Shown one piece after another: positions 34,256 to 42,366 of a DNA stretch of 64,000 nucleotides. The notes beneath the pieces were generated by a model that had not been told where the DNA came from, did no database searches, and saw nothing but the letters and a program-made list of their open reading frames with translations. How positions within the stretch are numbered: the first letter of the stretch is position 1; each line of letters begins with the position of its first letter. The translations under genes were made by a program, and so were the position numbers. This DNA comes from Vallitalea okinawensis (lineage in GTDB: Bacteria > Bacillota > Clostridia > Lachnospirales > PQDH01): assembly GCF_002964605.1 (NCBI RefSeq), contig NZ_PQDH01000005.1:248001-312000 (forward strand), in the 5' to 3' direction.

Positions 34256-34492
34256 TTACATCATGATGTATAAAAGTAAAGCTAAAACGATAAATAATGT
34301 AGCAAGAAGCTTTGTACCTTTTTCAAGTTTTCCTTCTAAACTACGCGCTTTATTTTTCCCCCAGTATGATTCACCTGCACCAGCAATAGTGCCTAAACCA
34401 ACTGTTTTTCCCTTTTGTAATAACACTATACCGATTAATAAAACACAATCAATTGCAAATAAAATTGATACAATAATTGCAGCTGTACTCAC
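34256..34492 (-). CDS. secG: Preprotein translocase subunit SecG
   Basis: A 78-aa protein with the two SecG helices (AIIVSILFAIDCVLLIGIVLLQKG and TLFIVLALLLYIMM) and the intervening GLGTIAGAGESYWGKNKA motif. SecG stimulates SecYEG export. GTG at 34492, 8 bases from AAGGAGG, is the start; the GTG three codons upstream is inside the ribosome site. Confidence 0.92.
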   Translation of the reverse strand: MSTAAIIVSILFAIDCVLLIGIVLLQKGKTVGLGTIAGAGESYWGKNKARSLEGKLEKGTKLLATLFIVLALLLYIMM

Positions 34493-34615
34493 AAACCGCA
34501 CCTCCTTAGTAGCATACCTATTTTATCATAAATACACAGTTATTTCAATGATAATACGTTAAGTTATAAATGTCAAGGCGTATTTTAAGTAAACAAAATA
34601 TCCCAACAAGGAACT

Positions 34616-34999
34616 TTATCTTACTGCTACTAGGACACATGCTTCAGCAGTTGTTATTTCTTTTGCTTTGGCATAGTTTAAAATATCTTCACTCACTGTA
34701 CCTGGCTGTAACCAAACATTCTTAATGCCTAAATCATGACATTGCTCAATGACTTTAATACCAATTTTAGGGTTAACAACAAAATCAACTACTTCCGGAA
34801 CTTCTGGTAAATCTCCTAAAGCTTTATAGGCTCTGTCACCATCTATCTCATCGTATTTAGGACTTACTGGATATACTTTATAGCCGTGCTCCTTTAAACG
34901 CTTATAAATCTTATAACCAAATTTATCTTCATCTACTGTTGCACCAACAACAGCCCATACTTTTTTATCTAACATCTTTTCAGCTCGATCTGCATTCAT
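34616..34999 (-). CDS. CoA-binding (YccU-like) Rossmann protein
   Basis: A 127-aa protein that is a complete single CoA-binding domain, with the Gly-containing nucleotide loop VVGATVDEDKFGYKIYKRL and the family block VYPVSPKYDEIDGDRAYKALGDLPE. The role of these stand-alone domains is not well known; they may sense acyl-CoA. AAGGAGG precedes the ATG. It stands alone. Confidence 0.85.
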   Translation of the reverse strand: MNADRAEKMLDKKVWAVVGATVDEDKFGYKIYKRLKEHGYKVYPVSPKYDEIDGDRAYKALGDLPEVPEVVDFVVNPKIGIKVIEQCHDLGIKNVWLQPGTVSEDILNYAKAKEITTAEACVLVAVR

Positions 35000-35148
35000 C
35001 GAAAACTCCTCCTTGCATTCTTGTCTTCAAGTTAATATATAGGTTCCTATTGAATATATCTTATTATAACAGAAATTAAAAAACATGAAAAGTAGCTTAT
35101 ATTATATTATCACAATATTACGTTTTTAAGTCACAATCATTTCATCAA

Positions 35149-35200
35149 AAGTGGTAGGCCCGTCTTCCTCAACAAGTCTGTATCACTTGGCAAGTCATAT
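35149..35200. repeat. Intergenic hairpin-headed element F
   Basis: AAGTGGTAGGCCCGTCTTCCT resembles element E at 55541 (AGTAGCTAGGCTACGTCTTCCT). It lies between the CoA-binding gene and the end of the bactofilin operon. The match to the other elements is partial. Confidence 0.35.
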
Positions 35201-35212
35201 AAAATGAGAAAA

Positions 35213-35227
35213 GGGCTTATTAAGCCC
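35213..35227 (-). terminator. Terminator of the bactofilin operon
   Basis: GGGCTTATTAAGCCC is a perfect inverted repeat; on the minus strand it is followed by TTTTCTC. Confidence 0.7.
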
Positions 35228-35238
35228 CCTACTTATCT

Positions 35239-35394
35239 TTATTGATTATATTTTGCAATGTTTTGAAAGTTTATACAATGGTTATCTTTGTCATATTCTC
35301 GTTTCAGCTCATTATCACGTTCTATCTGTAGATATTGGTGATACCTTAATTGATTGTTATTTAATCTTCTACCTAACTCCCTGTAAAACAGCAT
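35239..35394 (-). CDS. 51-residue protein coupled to the last bactofilin
   Basis: Starts MLFYRELGRRLNNNQLRYHQ, three bases after the stop of the bactofilin gene, with AGGAGG seven bases before its ATG. It is rich in Asn, Tyr, Arg and Glu, probably helical, with no membrane segment. No family recognised. The tight spacing and good ribosome site argue that it is a real co-translated gene. Confidence 0.6.
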   Translation of the reverse strand: MLFYRELGRRLNNNQLRYHQYLQIERDNELKREYDKDNHCINFQNIAKYNQ

Positions 35395-35397
35395 GGT

Positions 35398-36150
35398 TTA
35401 CCCTCCTATTTTAGATGACTCCTTAACTCTACCATTTCCGACTACATTCAGAGATGTTTTATATTCTACCTTATCAATATTGCAATTATCCCTAATAACT
35501 ACTTTGTCGCCTCTAACAATTTTTGATGTAGTATTAGTCAGATCGATAAGGTCACCTTCAATAACTTCTGTTTGAATATTACCTAAAAATTTCGTTGATG
35601 AATATCTCATATTTCTTGATCCAATGCGAATAAACCTACCACCAATCTCTTTGGCAGTACAATGACGATTAGGTATTATTTCTACGACATCACTATTTAA
35701 TAACCCTTCAATAGTAAACTCACCGTTTGATCGAAAGTTTTCAGCTTCTACATTCTCTTGTACCATTAAACTGCCATTAATTTTGATATATTCTGTCTCA
35801 ATATTCTTTTCAGACCTTAGCTCACCATTAACTTTAATTTCTTTCGCAGTTAATAGTTCTTTAAATAAAGCTCCACCATTGATTTTTAGTTCTGAGAAAG
35901 AAGTACTACCCATAAACTTACTATCACCATTGATTTTGGCTTCTCCTGCCGTGACTTCACTATGAAAGTTGGCTGATCCATTGATCTTTAATTCATCTTG
36001 AACTTTTACATGTCCTTCTTGTTCAAAGTTACCATTAATCTTCAAAGTATCCATCTCACTGTTACCGTTCATAACAAGATTACCGTTTACTTTTACATCA
36101 TTATAATTACCACCTTGAACTTGACTATTATCATTAATTTTTAGATCCAT
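35398..36150 (-). CDS. Bactofilin-family polymer-forming protein (third copy)
   Basis: A 250-aa protein of DUF583/bactofilin type, related to Bacillus YhbE/YhbF. It is built of many short beta repeats in which VNG-, NGN- and KINGS-like turns recur (KINDNSQ, VKVNGNLVMNGN, KINGNFEQEGH, KINGSANFHSE). Bactofilins polymerise into filaments and act in cell shape, flagella or surface assembly. It is the last of three tandem copies, and the short ORF at 35239 follows. Confidence 0.88.
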   Translation of the reverse strand: MDLKINDNSQVQGGNYNDVKVNGNLVMNGNSEMDTLKINGNFEQEGHVKVQDELKINGSANFHSEVTAGEAKINGDSKFMGSTSFSELKINGGALFKELLTAKEIKVNGELRSEKNIETEYIKINGSLMVQENVEAENFRSNGEFTIEGLLNSDVVEIIPNRHCTAKEIGGRFIRIGSRNMRYSSTKFLGNIQTEVIEGDLIDLTNTTSKIVRGDKVVIRDNCNIDKVEYKTSLNVVGNGRVKESSKIGG

Positions 36151-36165
36151 AACTCTACCTCCCTA

Positions 36166-36882
36166 TTATTCAACCTTTAATACTTTCTTAACTTTTGCAT
36201 TTGGATGTACGTTAAGCTTACTCTTGTATTCAACAAAGTTGACTTCACATCCTTCACCAATAGTAATATCTTCTCCTCTTATTGTTCCTGCATCAGTGTG
36301 CTCAATATTGATTTGATCTCCTTCAATGAGTTCTGTGCATAATTGAGGCTTTCCATTCAGATACTGTAGAAGACTAAATAATTCCCTTTCATTTCTTTTA
36401 ATTGTGATATTCTTTCCTCCAATTTCTTTAATGCTAATTCTCTGGTGGAAATTAATACTTATGTCATCACCACTTAATAGCCCATCTATATTTACGGTAC
36501 CTTCACCATAAAAGGCATCGCAAGCAGTATCGCCATTAACTTTAAGTGTACCCGCTACATTGATTTTCTTACCTTCTAAACCATCTAGACAAGTGCACAT
36601 ACCAGCTATGTGTATGTCACCAACTTGGCTTCTACCATGTATTTTTGCTTTACCACTGATATTACACTCTGAAGCAATGAAGTCTTTTTCGAAGTTGGCA
36701 ACACCGGCAACTTCAGCTTTTTCCATTACCTCTATATTGCCATTGACTTTTACCATTCCAGCCACATTTAACTTTAAGCAAATCACATCACCATTTAAGG
36801 TATTCATTCCAGCTACATTAACCTTCTCTTGAATATTAATATTACTCCTATCATTACTTCTTTTATTTTGTATACCTTCCAT
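36166..36882 (-). CDS. Bactofilin-family polymer-forming protein (second copy)
   Basis: A 238-aa bactofilin homologue with repeating VAGxxxxNG and VAGxxxF turns (NVAGMNTLNGDV, NVAGMVKVNGNI, EVAGVANFEKDF, NISGKAKIHGR). Its C-terminal half, with KEIGGKNITIK and EGDQINIEHTDAGTIRGEDITIG, aligns by eye with the other two copies, indicating gene duplication. GGAGG precedes the ATG; the gap to the next gene is 15 bases. Confidence 0.88.
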   Translation of the reverse strand: MEGIQNKRSNDRSNINIQEKVNVAGMNTLNGDVICLKLNVAGMVKVNGNIEVMEKAEVAGVANFEKDFIASECNISGKAKIHGRSQVGDIHIAGMCTCLDGLEGKKINVAGTLKVNGDTACDAFYGEGTVNIDGLLSGDDISINFHQRISIKEIGGKNITIKRNERELFSLLQYLNGKPQLCTELIEGDQINIEHTDAGTIRGEDITIGEGCEVNFVEYKSKLNVHPNAKVKKVLKVE

Positions 36883-36893
36883 AGCTATTCCTC

Positions 36894-37640
36894 CTAGACT
36901 TGAACTACTTCATTTACCTTGGCCTTTGATGAGATATTAACAGAACTCTTGTACTCAACACGTTCTATAACGCAACCACTTCCAATAATCACATTTTTAC
37001 CCCTTACCAGCTTTGCTTCCGTTGACTCAAGTTGGATGTTATCCCCTTCAATACTCTCGGTATTTAAATGACCTTTATTGACTAAGGTCCCTTTTGACTC
37101 AACTTTGATGGTCTGACCTCCGATTTCCCTTGCATAACTTTTATCTTTTAATGTAATATCAATAACATCTCCTGTCAGCAACCCATCTACATGAAAAGAT
37201 CCATTAAGCATCACTTTCTCAGCGGCAATTTCCTCCTTTGCCTCTAATACACCTCTTACTTCTAATTGATTACATTCTAAACTTTCTTGAATTTTGATAA
37301 CACCTTTGGTGTCAATCTTCTTAATACCTCTGATTTTTGAATATATTCCGGTTCCTGCTATATGGATTTCTTCACAATCCAAGGTACCTTTTACTCTATC
37401 TGTTCCTCTGACTTTAACAGATTTGGCTTTCATATTCCCATCAACAGTCTGTGTACCAAATAATGAATATTTATCGGCAACTGTAATATTCCCCTTAACA
37501 GTTGCAACACCTAAACATTTGTGTTTTCTTATTGTTACACTGCCTTCTATAACTGCTACGCCCATTATTAAAACCTTTTCATAATTTCCTCCTGAGGTAT
37601 TACCAACACCAACAATATTTAAATTACTTTTATCACTCAT
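36894..37640 (-). CDS. Bactofilin-family polymer-forming protein (first copy)
   Basis: A 248-aa bactofilin homologue (MSDKSNLNIVGVGNTSGG...). It shares REIGGQTIKVE and EGDNIQLESTEAKLVRGKNVIIG with its neighbours. The ATG at 37640, 8 bases from GGAGG, overlaps the last codons of the YhbD-like gene, so translation of the two is coupled. Confidence 0.88.
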   Translation of the reverse strand: MSDKSNLNIVGVGNTSGGNYEKVLIMGVAVIEGSVTIRKHKCLGVATVKGNITVADKYSLFGTQTVDGNMKAKSVKVRGTDRVKGTLDCEEIHIAGTGIYSKIRGIKKIDTKGVIKIQESLECNQLEVRGVLEAKEEIAAEKVMLNGSFHVDGLLTGDVIDITLKDKSYAREIGGQTIKVESKGTLVNKGHLNTESIEGDNIQLESTEAKLVRGKNVIIGSGCVIERVEYKSSVNISSKAKVNEVVQV

Positions 37641-38253
37641 TTGACATACCTCCAAGGCTTTCTACTATTTCGTCTACTCGTTCTTTACATTGATAAGAAT
37701 TAAAAAATTCTCTAAAACCAAAATCTTGCTCATAGTATATTTCTGCGGACTCTTCTTTAATTAAAATTTGTTCTTGATTACTCATAAAGACAATATAATG
37801 TTTATTATCTAGATCCATCTTACTTAGTAAGTTCCAAATTTCATTCCCCTTTTCATTAGGAATATCCATATGACGTTTAAACTCTTCCAGTATAATGCAC
37901 TTGGCTATAACACTAAAACTAAGCATTTCTTCATCTTTCAAGAGTTCTAGAGTATACTGACTAAAATAACGCGTTGTTGCTAAATCATCTCTTGTTATTG
38001 AAACTTTTTTACTATTGGCCGAGAAAATATCTGCAAGTTCATCTAAAGAATATCTATCTTTCAAATCAATAATCATATCAATACGCTTTAAAACGGCTTC
38101 TTTTGGAAAGAAAGTCTCCTGACCTGTATAACTAGACTTTTTCACAAACCACTCTTCCGGTAATAATTTTTTCCTCTTCCACCTGTATAGCTGACCGTAG
38201 GAAATCCCTTTTAGCTCTAATAAATCTTTTTTTGAAATCATTTCTCTTTCCAT
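37633..38253 (-). CDS. YhbD-like DUF4004 protein with MerR-type HTH
   Basis: A 206-aa protein. The N-terminal 60 residues (MISKKDLLELKGISYGQLYRWKRKKLLPEEW) form a MerR-like DNA-binding domain, followed by a helical region. In Bacillus subtilis the homologous yhbD precedes the bactofilin genes yhbE and yhbF, as here. It probably regulates its own operon, whose promoter carries three repeated sites. Confidence 0.8.
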   Translation of the reverse strand: MEREMISKKDLLELKGISYGQLYRWKRKKLLPEEWFVKKSSYTGQETFFPKEAVLKRIDMIIDLKDRYSLDELADIFSANSKKVSITRDDLATTRYFSQYTLELLKDEEMLSFSVIAKCIILEEFKRHMDIPNEKGNEIWNLLSKMDLDNKHYIVFMSNQEQILIKEESAEIYYEQDFGFREFFNSYQCKERVDEIVESLGGMSNE

Positions 38254-38292
38254 GTGACACCACCTTCATTCATCTAAGGTCTTTATTCTTCC

Positions 38293-38421
38293 TTATTTAC
38301 GTTTAGGTTTTCTTAACTTAACGCTTTTGCCATATTTTCTTCCTTTTAATTCTTCCTCTATTTCATCACGCCTAACACCTATATATCCGACACCATATAA
38401 ACAGCAATCTAATTCATTCAT
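38293..38421 (-). CDS. 42-residue basic protein at the head of the bactofilin operon
   Basis: Starts MNELDCCLYGVGYIGVRRDE and ends in a Lys/Arg-rich tail. The ATG (38419-38421) has GGAGG eight bases upstream, and the promoter with operators lies directly before it. The CC pair and basic tail are its only features; no family recognised. It should be the first gene of the yhbD-bactofilin transcript. Confidence 0.55.
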   Translation of the reverse strand: MNELDCCLYGVGYIGVRRDEIEEELKGRKYGKSVKLRKPKRK

Positions 38422-38437
38422 GTAACACACCTCCAAT

Positions 38438-38515
38438 GTAACAATGTTTTGTTTTATTAATTACATGGTAGCATAACAATGTTTCGCTGTCAATATCTTT
38501 TTGTAACATTGTTAC
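38438..38515 (-). promoter_or_regulatory. Bactofilin operon promoter with three operator copies
   Basis: On the minus strand TTGACA (38488-38493), a 17-base spacer and an extended -10 TGC-TACCAT (38465-38470). The sites GTAACATTGTTAC (38503-38515, perfect palindrome), ATAACAATGTTT (38473-38484, in the spacer) and GTAACAATGTTTT (38438-38450) share TAACAATGTT, spaced by about three helical turns. Confidence 0.75.
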
Positions 38516-38539
38516 GCACTATTAATCAGCAAAAAAAAT

Positions 38540-38558
38540 ACTACTCCTAATGAGTAGT
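38540..38558 (-). terminator. Terminator of the PfkB kinase gene
   Basis: ACTACTC (38540-38546) pairs with GAGTAGT (38552-38558), with eight Ts on the minus strand (38532-38539). Confidence 0.8.
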
Positions 38559-38587
38559 CTATTAGATTGGGAATGACAATGTAAATC

Positions 38588-39481
38588 TTATCTAAAATGC
38601 TTATTGAATTCTTCGTTCAATAAATCTTCATTTAAATTTTCCAATGCAAGTTCATTTGATGTGATGCAAAGCCCTGCACAAATTGTACCTAGTTGTAAGC
38701 AATCCTTTATCGATTTTTCCTTTAGGAAGCCATACAAAAAACCTGAGAAGAAGCTATCTCCTGCACCGTTAGCATCTTTAAATTGATAATCATCAACAAT
38801 GGGTGTCTCAATCCATTTTCGCTCCTTAGTCAAAGCTGTTGATCCCTTCTTCCCATGAGTGCATACTACAAGTTCTTTACCATCTTCTACTATCCACTTT
38901 TCCATAATAGGCTTATAGTCACTCATATTGTCTGAACTTACAAAAATATAATCAGCTATTTGGATATAATCTTGGTGATATGGATTACCAAAATTATAAT
39001 CATGTAGATCTGTCCAAACTGGTTTATTGTACTTTTTAATCAATGGAATAAGTTGCTTTGTATATCCAACGATATTTAACACTACTAGATCACATTCTTT
39101 AATATACGTCTCTAGTCGTTCCATATCTAACGATAAGTCAACAGATGACTGAGTTATGAAAATTGAGATCCTTTGTCCGTTTGGATCCATTAGGTTGACA
39201 TGCCTTTCAGTTCCCTTTGAATCTATATCGTAGATGAATTTAACTTCTCTCTCTTCAAGGCCCTTTCTAATCCGGTCACCATAGATGTCATTCCCTATGA
39301 TGGAATGTAGGGTATTATCGACATTGAGTTTTGTTAAGTTCAGAGCTTTTCCAGCGCCAGTAGATCCTAATGCTTCATTAAAATCAGCATAGTGAATGGT
39401 TTGGGGCTCTGGTTCAGGCAGTTTCTCCAAATAAATGATAGAATCTAGAGTAGTACCTCCAATAATCAAGACTTTTTTCAT
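38588..39481 (-). CDS. PfkB-family sugar or nucleoside kinase
   Basis: A 297-aa ribokinase-type enzyme. The N-terminal substrate region contains GSTGAGKALNLTKL. The C-terminal PfkB signature DANGAGDSFFSGFLYG holds the catalytic Asp, with the anion-hole Gly-Ala-Gly. The substrate is not clear. The ATG at 39481 is 9 bases from GGGAG; a ten-codon extension has no ribosome site. Confidence 0.85.
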   Translation of the reverse strand: MKKVLIIGGTTLDSIIYLEKLPEPEPQTIHYADFNEALGSTGAGKALNLTKLNVDNTLHSIIGNDIYGDRIRKGLEEREVKFIYDIDSKGTERHVNLMDPNGQRISIFITQSSVDLSLDMERLETYIKECDLVVLNIVGYTKQLIPLIKKYNKPVWTDLHDYNFGNPYHQDYIQIADYIFVSSDNMSDYKPIMEKWIVEDGKELVVCTHGKKGSTALTKERKWIETPIVDDYQFKDANGAGDSFFSGFLYGFLKEKSIKDCLQLGTICAGLCITSNELALENLNEDLLNEEFNKHFR

Positions 39482-39651
39482 ATTAAACTGCTCCCTTAAA
39501 AATATTTTCATTACATTTCAATCTAGAATTCATAACCTGTTGGTTACTTTGTGCAAACGGTATTCTAAATTAATTATAGCATTTATTTGAGTTTTTACAA
39601 ATTGAAAAATAAAAAACGATATAGTAATCGAACATTTTAAAAATTTCCCCC

Positions 39652-39680
39652 TTTAATATTCGATTATTATCTGTTATAAT
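39652..39680 (+). promoter_or_regulatory. Promoter of hpt
   Basis: An extended -10 TGT-TATAAT (39672-39680) preceded at 17 bases by a weak TTTAAT (39652-39657). Confidence 0.5.
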
Positions 39681-39733
39681 AAATCTGGATGTAAAAAGCA
39701 TGAATTCTATCATAGATAAGGGTGGTTATTATT

Positions 39734-40273
39734 ATGAGAAATGATATAGACCAAGTTTTAATATCTGAAACTGATCTTGAAAAAAGAATAAGTGAATTAG
39801 GCGTTGAAATTACAAAAGATTATGCTAATAAAGACCTATTAGTTGTGGGTATTTTAAAAGGTGCTAATATATTTATGAGTGATCTGGTAAGACAAATTGA
39901 TCAATCCATTATGATGGATTTTATGGTTGTTTCTAGTTATGGAACAGAAGCTGTCAGCAGTGGTGTCGTTAAGATCATTAAAGATTTAGATTTTGATATC
40001 GAAGGTAAAGATATTTTAATCGTTGAAGATATCATTGATACAGGCTTAACTCTATCTTACCTAAAAGAATATTTAATGAATCGTAAAGCTGCCTCAGTAA
40101 AAATTTGCTCATTACTTAATAAACCTTCAAGAAGAGTCAATCATGTAACAATCGATTATCTTGGCTTCGAAGTACCTGATGAATTTATTATCGGCTATGG
40201 TATTGATTATGCAGAACATTATCGAAATCTTCCATTTATCGGAACATTAAAAAGAAGTGTTTATGAAAAATAA
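39734..40273 (+). CDS. hpt: Hypoxanthine phosphoribosyltransferase
   Basis: A 179-aa purine salvage enzyme that joins hypoxanthine or guanine to PRPP. The PRPP loop ILIVEDIIDTGLTL is diagnostic, and LLVVGILKGANIFMSDLVR and MMDFMVVSSYG are typical of bacterial Hpt. The ATG at 39734 sits behind AAGGGTGG; a GTG four codons up overlaps that site. It stands alone between two terminators. Confidence 0.94.
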   Translation: MRNDIDQVLISETDLEKRISELGVEITKDYANKDLLVVGILKGANIFMSDLVRQIDQSIMMDFMVVSSYGTEAVSSGVVKIIKDLDFDIEGKDILIVEDIIDTGLTLSYLKEYLMNRKAASVKICSLLNKPSRRVNHVTIDYLGFEVPDEFIIGYGIDYAEHYRNLPFIGTLKRSVYEK

Positions 40274-40289
40274 TAGCTAATTACTATGT

Positions 40290-40309
40290 GGGCTCCTCTA
40301 GAAGAGCCC
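40290..40309 (+). terminator. Terminator of hpt
   Basis: GGGCTC (40290-40295) pairs with GAGCCC (40304-40309), followed by TTTATTATG. Confidence 0.75.
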
Positions 40310-40328
40310 TTTATTATGTATCCCTTTC

Positions 40329-40856
40329 TCAATCACATCCTGATTGTGCTAATGCTGCAATATGACAATTGGTAATATTGATATTAGATGCATCCATATC
40401 AATAATTTTGCATCTTATAGAATATTGGTAGCACTCTGGAAATACATTCGTATCACAGTAAAAAATATTGAAGGTTTGAGCTGATTCAATAACCTCTCTG
40501 AAAAACCAAGAACCAATAAGAATTTCTTGTTTAAAATTAAACATCCTATATAACAGAAATTCTATTTGCACATACCCCGTCATATCAAGTTCCACAAAAT
40601 GGACATTACATGAAAAATCAATTTTAACTTTAGGTCTGCATAGACACTTTGTGTCAATGCTTACGTTACCAAGTGCTATTGGCATACATACTTGGTGGGG
40701 ATTTGTCATGAAAAGAATACTACTTTCAGTTGTAAAAGAATATTCATTACATGTACCACATTCCAAAATAATTGGTTTTGGCTTGGTATAATTATAAGTT
40801 TTTTCCATGTCAAGGTTTTTATATTCTAAAAACCCTGTATAATAACCATTAGCCAC
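40329..40856 (-). CDS. DUF4489 protein (probable spore-surface protein)
   Basis: A 175-aa Cys-rich protein of the DUF4489 family (KPIILECGTCNEYSF, IDTKCLCRPKVKIDFSCNVHF, FYCDTN-FPECYQYSIRCKI). It resembles the protein at 41624-42172 throughout, though its cysteine pattern is thinner near the C terminus. Start is GTG behind GGAGG. DUF4489 proteins are common in spore-forming Clostridia; coat or exosporium placement is inferred. Confidence 0.75.
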   Translation of the reverse strand: MANGYYTGFLEYKNLDMEKTYNYTKPKPIILECGTCNEYSFTTESSILFMTNPHQVCMPIALGNVSIDTKCLCRPKVKIDFSCNVHFVELDMTGYVQIEFLLYRMFNFKQEILIGSWFFREVIESAQTFNIFYCDTNVFPECYQYSIRCKIIDMDASNINITNCHIAALAQSGCD

Positions 40857-40981
40857 GTCATCCTCCCCTTTATTATCCCAAGTTAAGCATAATATATTGT
40901 ATTCTACTATAAGTACTTTGCTACCCCATATTTGGAAATAACTAAAAAGAATCTATAATAGAATAGACTCTTTTATCTTTT

Positions 40982-41521
40982 TTATATTTTAGGCTTATTA
41001 TTTTTTATCCATTTTAAAGCTAGATCAGGGCGTTTCTTTCTTAAAATATCTATAAAATCGTTAAGTACACCTAATTTATTTAAATCTCTTATTAAATAAA
41101 CATATAATTTAGTTTTTCTCTTTTTAACGGGATCAATAACCTTGATCTCATTATCATTAAGTATTAAGACATGTTTATTTAAACCATCGAAATCTACATA
41201 ACCTATCTTATCAAACTCCTCAGCAAAATCTATTAATGTCATAGCTAATTTTTTTGAAAGTCCATTCTCTTTAATATAATCTCTAAAATGAATTCCTTCA
41301 ACATACTCCCTTAACATGAATCTTCCCTTACATTCAAAAACATTAGGAAAGTATTTATTGCCTTCCATTTCCCTAAGTATTTTATACTCTGATATGCATC
41401 GTTGTGGGTAAAGATATACCTTTAAAACCTTTCTATCAGGTGTCATATATATAGCCCCCTCTTTTCCACCACCTATTCTTATCAAATCCCTCGTATTTAT
41501 TCCAAAAATCTGTTTACTCAC
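40982..41521 (-). CDS. Small protein-kinase-like protein (YrzF-like)
   Basis: A 179-aa minimal kinase fold: Gly loop IGGGKEGAIY, probable ATP Lys in VLKVYLYPQ, hinge LREYVEGIHF, a catalytic-loop-like GYVDFDGLNKHVLI and a DFG-equivalent VIDPVKKRK. It resembles Bacillus YrzF-type predicted kinases. The catalytic loop lacks a canonical HRD-N layout, so activity is uncertain. Start is GTG. Lying between two DUF4489 genes, it may act on spore-surface proteins. Confidence 0.7.
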   Translation of the reverse strand: MSKQIFGINTRDLIRIGGGKEGAIYMTPDRKVLKVYLYPQRCISEYKILREMEGNKYFPNVFECKGRFMLREYVEGIHFRDYIKENGLSKKLAMTLIDFAEEFDKIGYVDFDGLNKHVLILNDNEIKVIDPVKKRKTKLYVYLIRDLNKLGVLNDFIDILRKKRPDLALKWIKNNKPKI

Positions 41522-41623
41522 AATAACACCGCCTTAACATCCTTAAATAATTACTTAAATGAAAAAATTAGCTTGATGATGATAAATCACCAAGCTTTTA
41601 TTATGAATGTTTAAATTAATTAA

Positions 41624-42172
41624 TTAGCTACATCCTTCTCTAGCAAATCCAGCAATATGACAATCATTAACGCAAATAGAACAATCATCTACTACACAAG
41701 GTTTACATCTTATAGAATAAGTGCAGCATCCTGGGCAAGAATTACAATCGCAATAGAAAAAGCTAAATGTTTGAGAAAAAATATCGCCTTCGTCGTCAAT
41801 TTTAAAAGTCCAACTATCTAATTGAAGCTCCTGACCACCATCACATGATCTGAACAATTGGAATAACAGTTCAACCTCTCCTGATCCATTATCTGGAACA
41901 AAATGAACGTTACTTGAAAATTGGATCATACATTTAGGTTGACATAAGCATGTAGTATCAAGAACAACTGTTCCTAATGCTCTTTCAGTATTAGCTAAAC
42001 AGGCAATTGTTGTAGGACCACCATCGGACATTGAGAAACCACTACCAGTACCACATTCAAATAAAATTGGTTTAGGTAGAGGGTGACCTGGTCGTCTACA
42101 GCGAACACAATCTCTACAATCTCGGCCTCTATCACTGTCATAGTCTCTTTCCATTTCTTTATAATCTGACAT
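41624..42172 (-). CDS. DUF4489 Cys-rich protein (probable spore-surface protein)
   Basis: A 182-aa protein with the family blocks KPILFECGTGSGFSM, LDTTCLCQPKCMIQFSSNVHF, FRSCDGGQELQL and FFYCDCNSCPGCCTYSIRCKPC. It carries about 18 cysteines, many in closely spaced pairs suited to disulfide cross-linking. A sigma-K-like promoter lies about 50 bases upstream (42222-42250), which supports expression in the mother cell late in sporulation. Confidence 0.8.
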   Translation of the reverse strand: MSDYKEMERDYDSDRGRDCRDCVRCRRPGHPLPKPILFECGTGSGFSMSDGGPTTIACLANTERALGTVVLDTTCLCQPKCMIQFSSNVHFVPDNGSGEVELLFQLFRSCDGGQELQLDSWTFKIDDEGDIFSQTFSFFYCDCNSCPGCCTYSIRCKPCVVDDCSICVNDCHIAGFAREGCS

Positions 42173-42221
42173 GATTTCACCATCCTTATAAAATATTGGG
42201 GACTTAAGCTTTGTCCTAATA

Positions 42222-42250
42222 TATACTATTCTCTAGTGGCTATTTATGTG
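42222..42250 (-). promoter_or_regulatory. Sigma-K-like promoter of the DUF4489 gene
   Basis: On the minus strand CACA (42247-42250), exactly 16 bases, then AATAGTATA (42222-42230) match the sigma-K pattern mACm-N16/17-CATAnnnTA except for the first -10 base. The same arrangement occurs at 48041-48069. Confidence 0.6.
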
Positions 42251-42366
42251 ACATGCCTAATGATTAATTTTAATATAATATACTAATACCTTTAAACTGA
42301 ATAAATTCCATATTCAATCTCAAAAGCTAAGTACTATTTATATCAAAAATAAATCGAGGTGGAGCT

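Noticed and set aside
35398-37640. Could the three tandem bactofilin genes be a repeat array or a recent duplication artefact?
   Set aside because: The proteins differ at most positions and share only short motifs, so they are old, separate paralogues.
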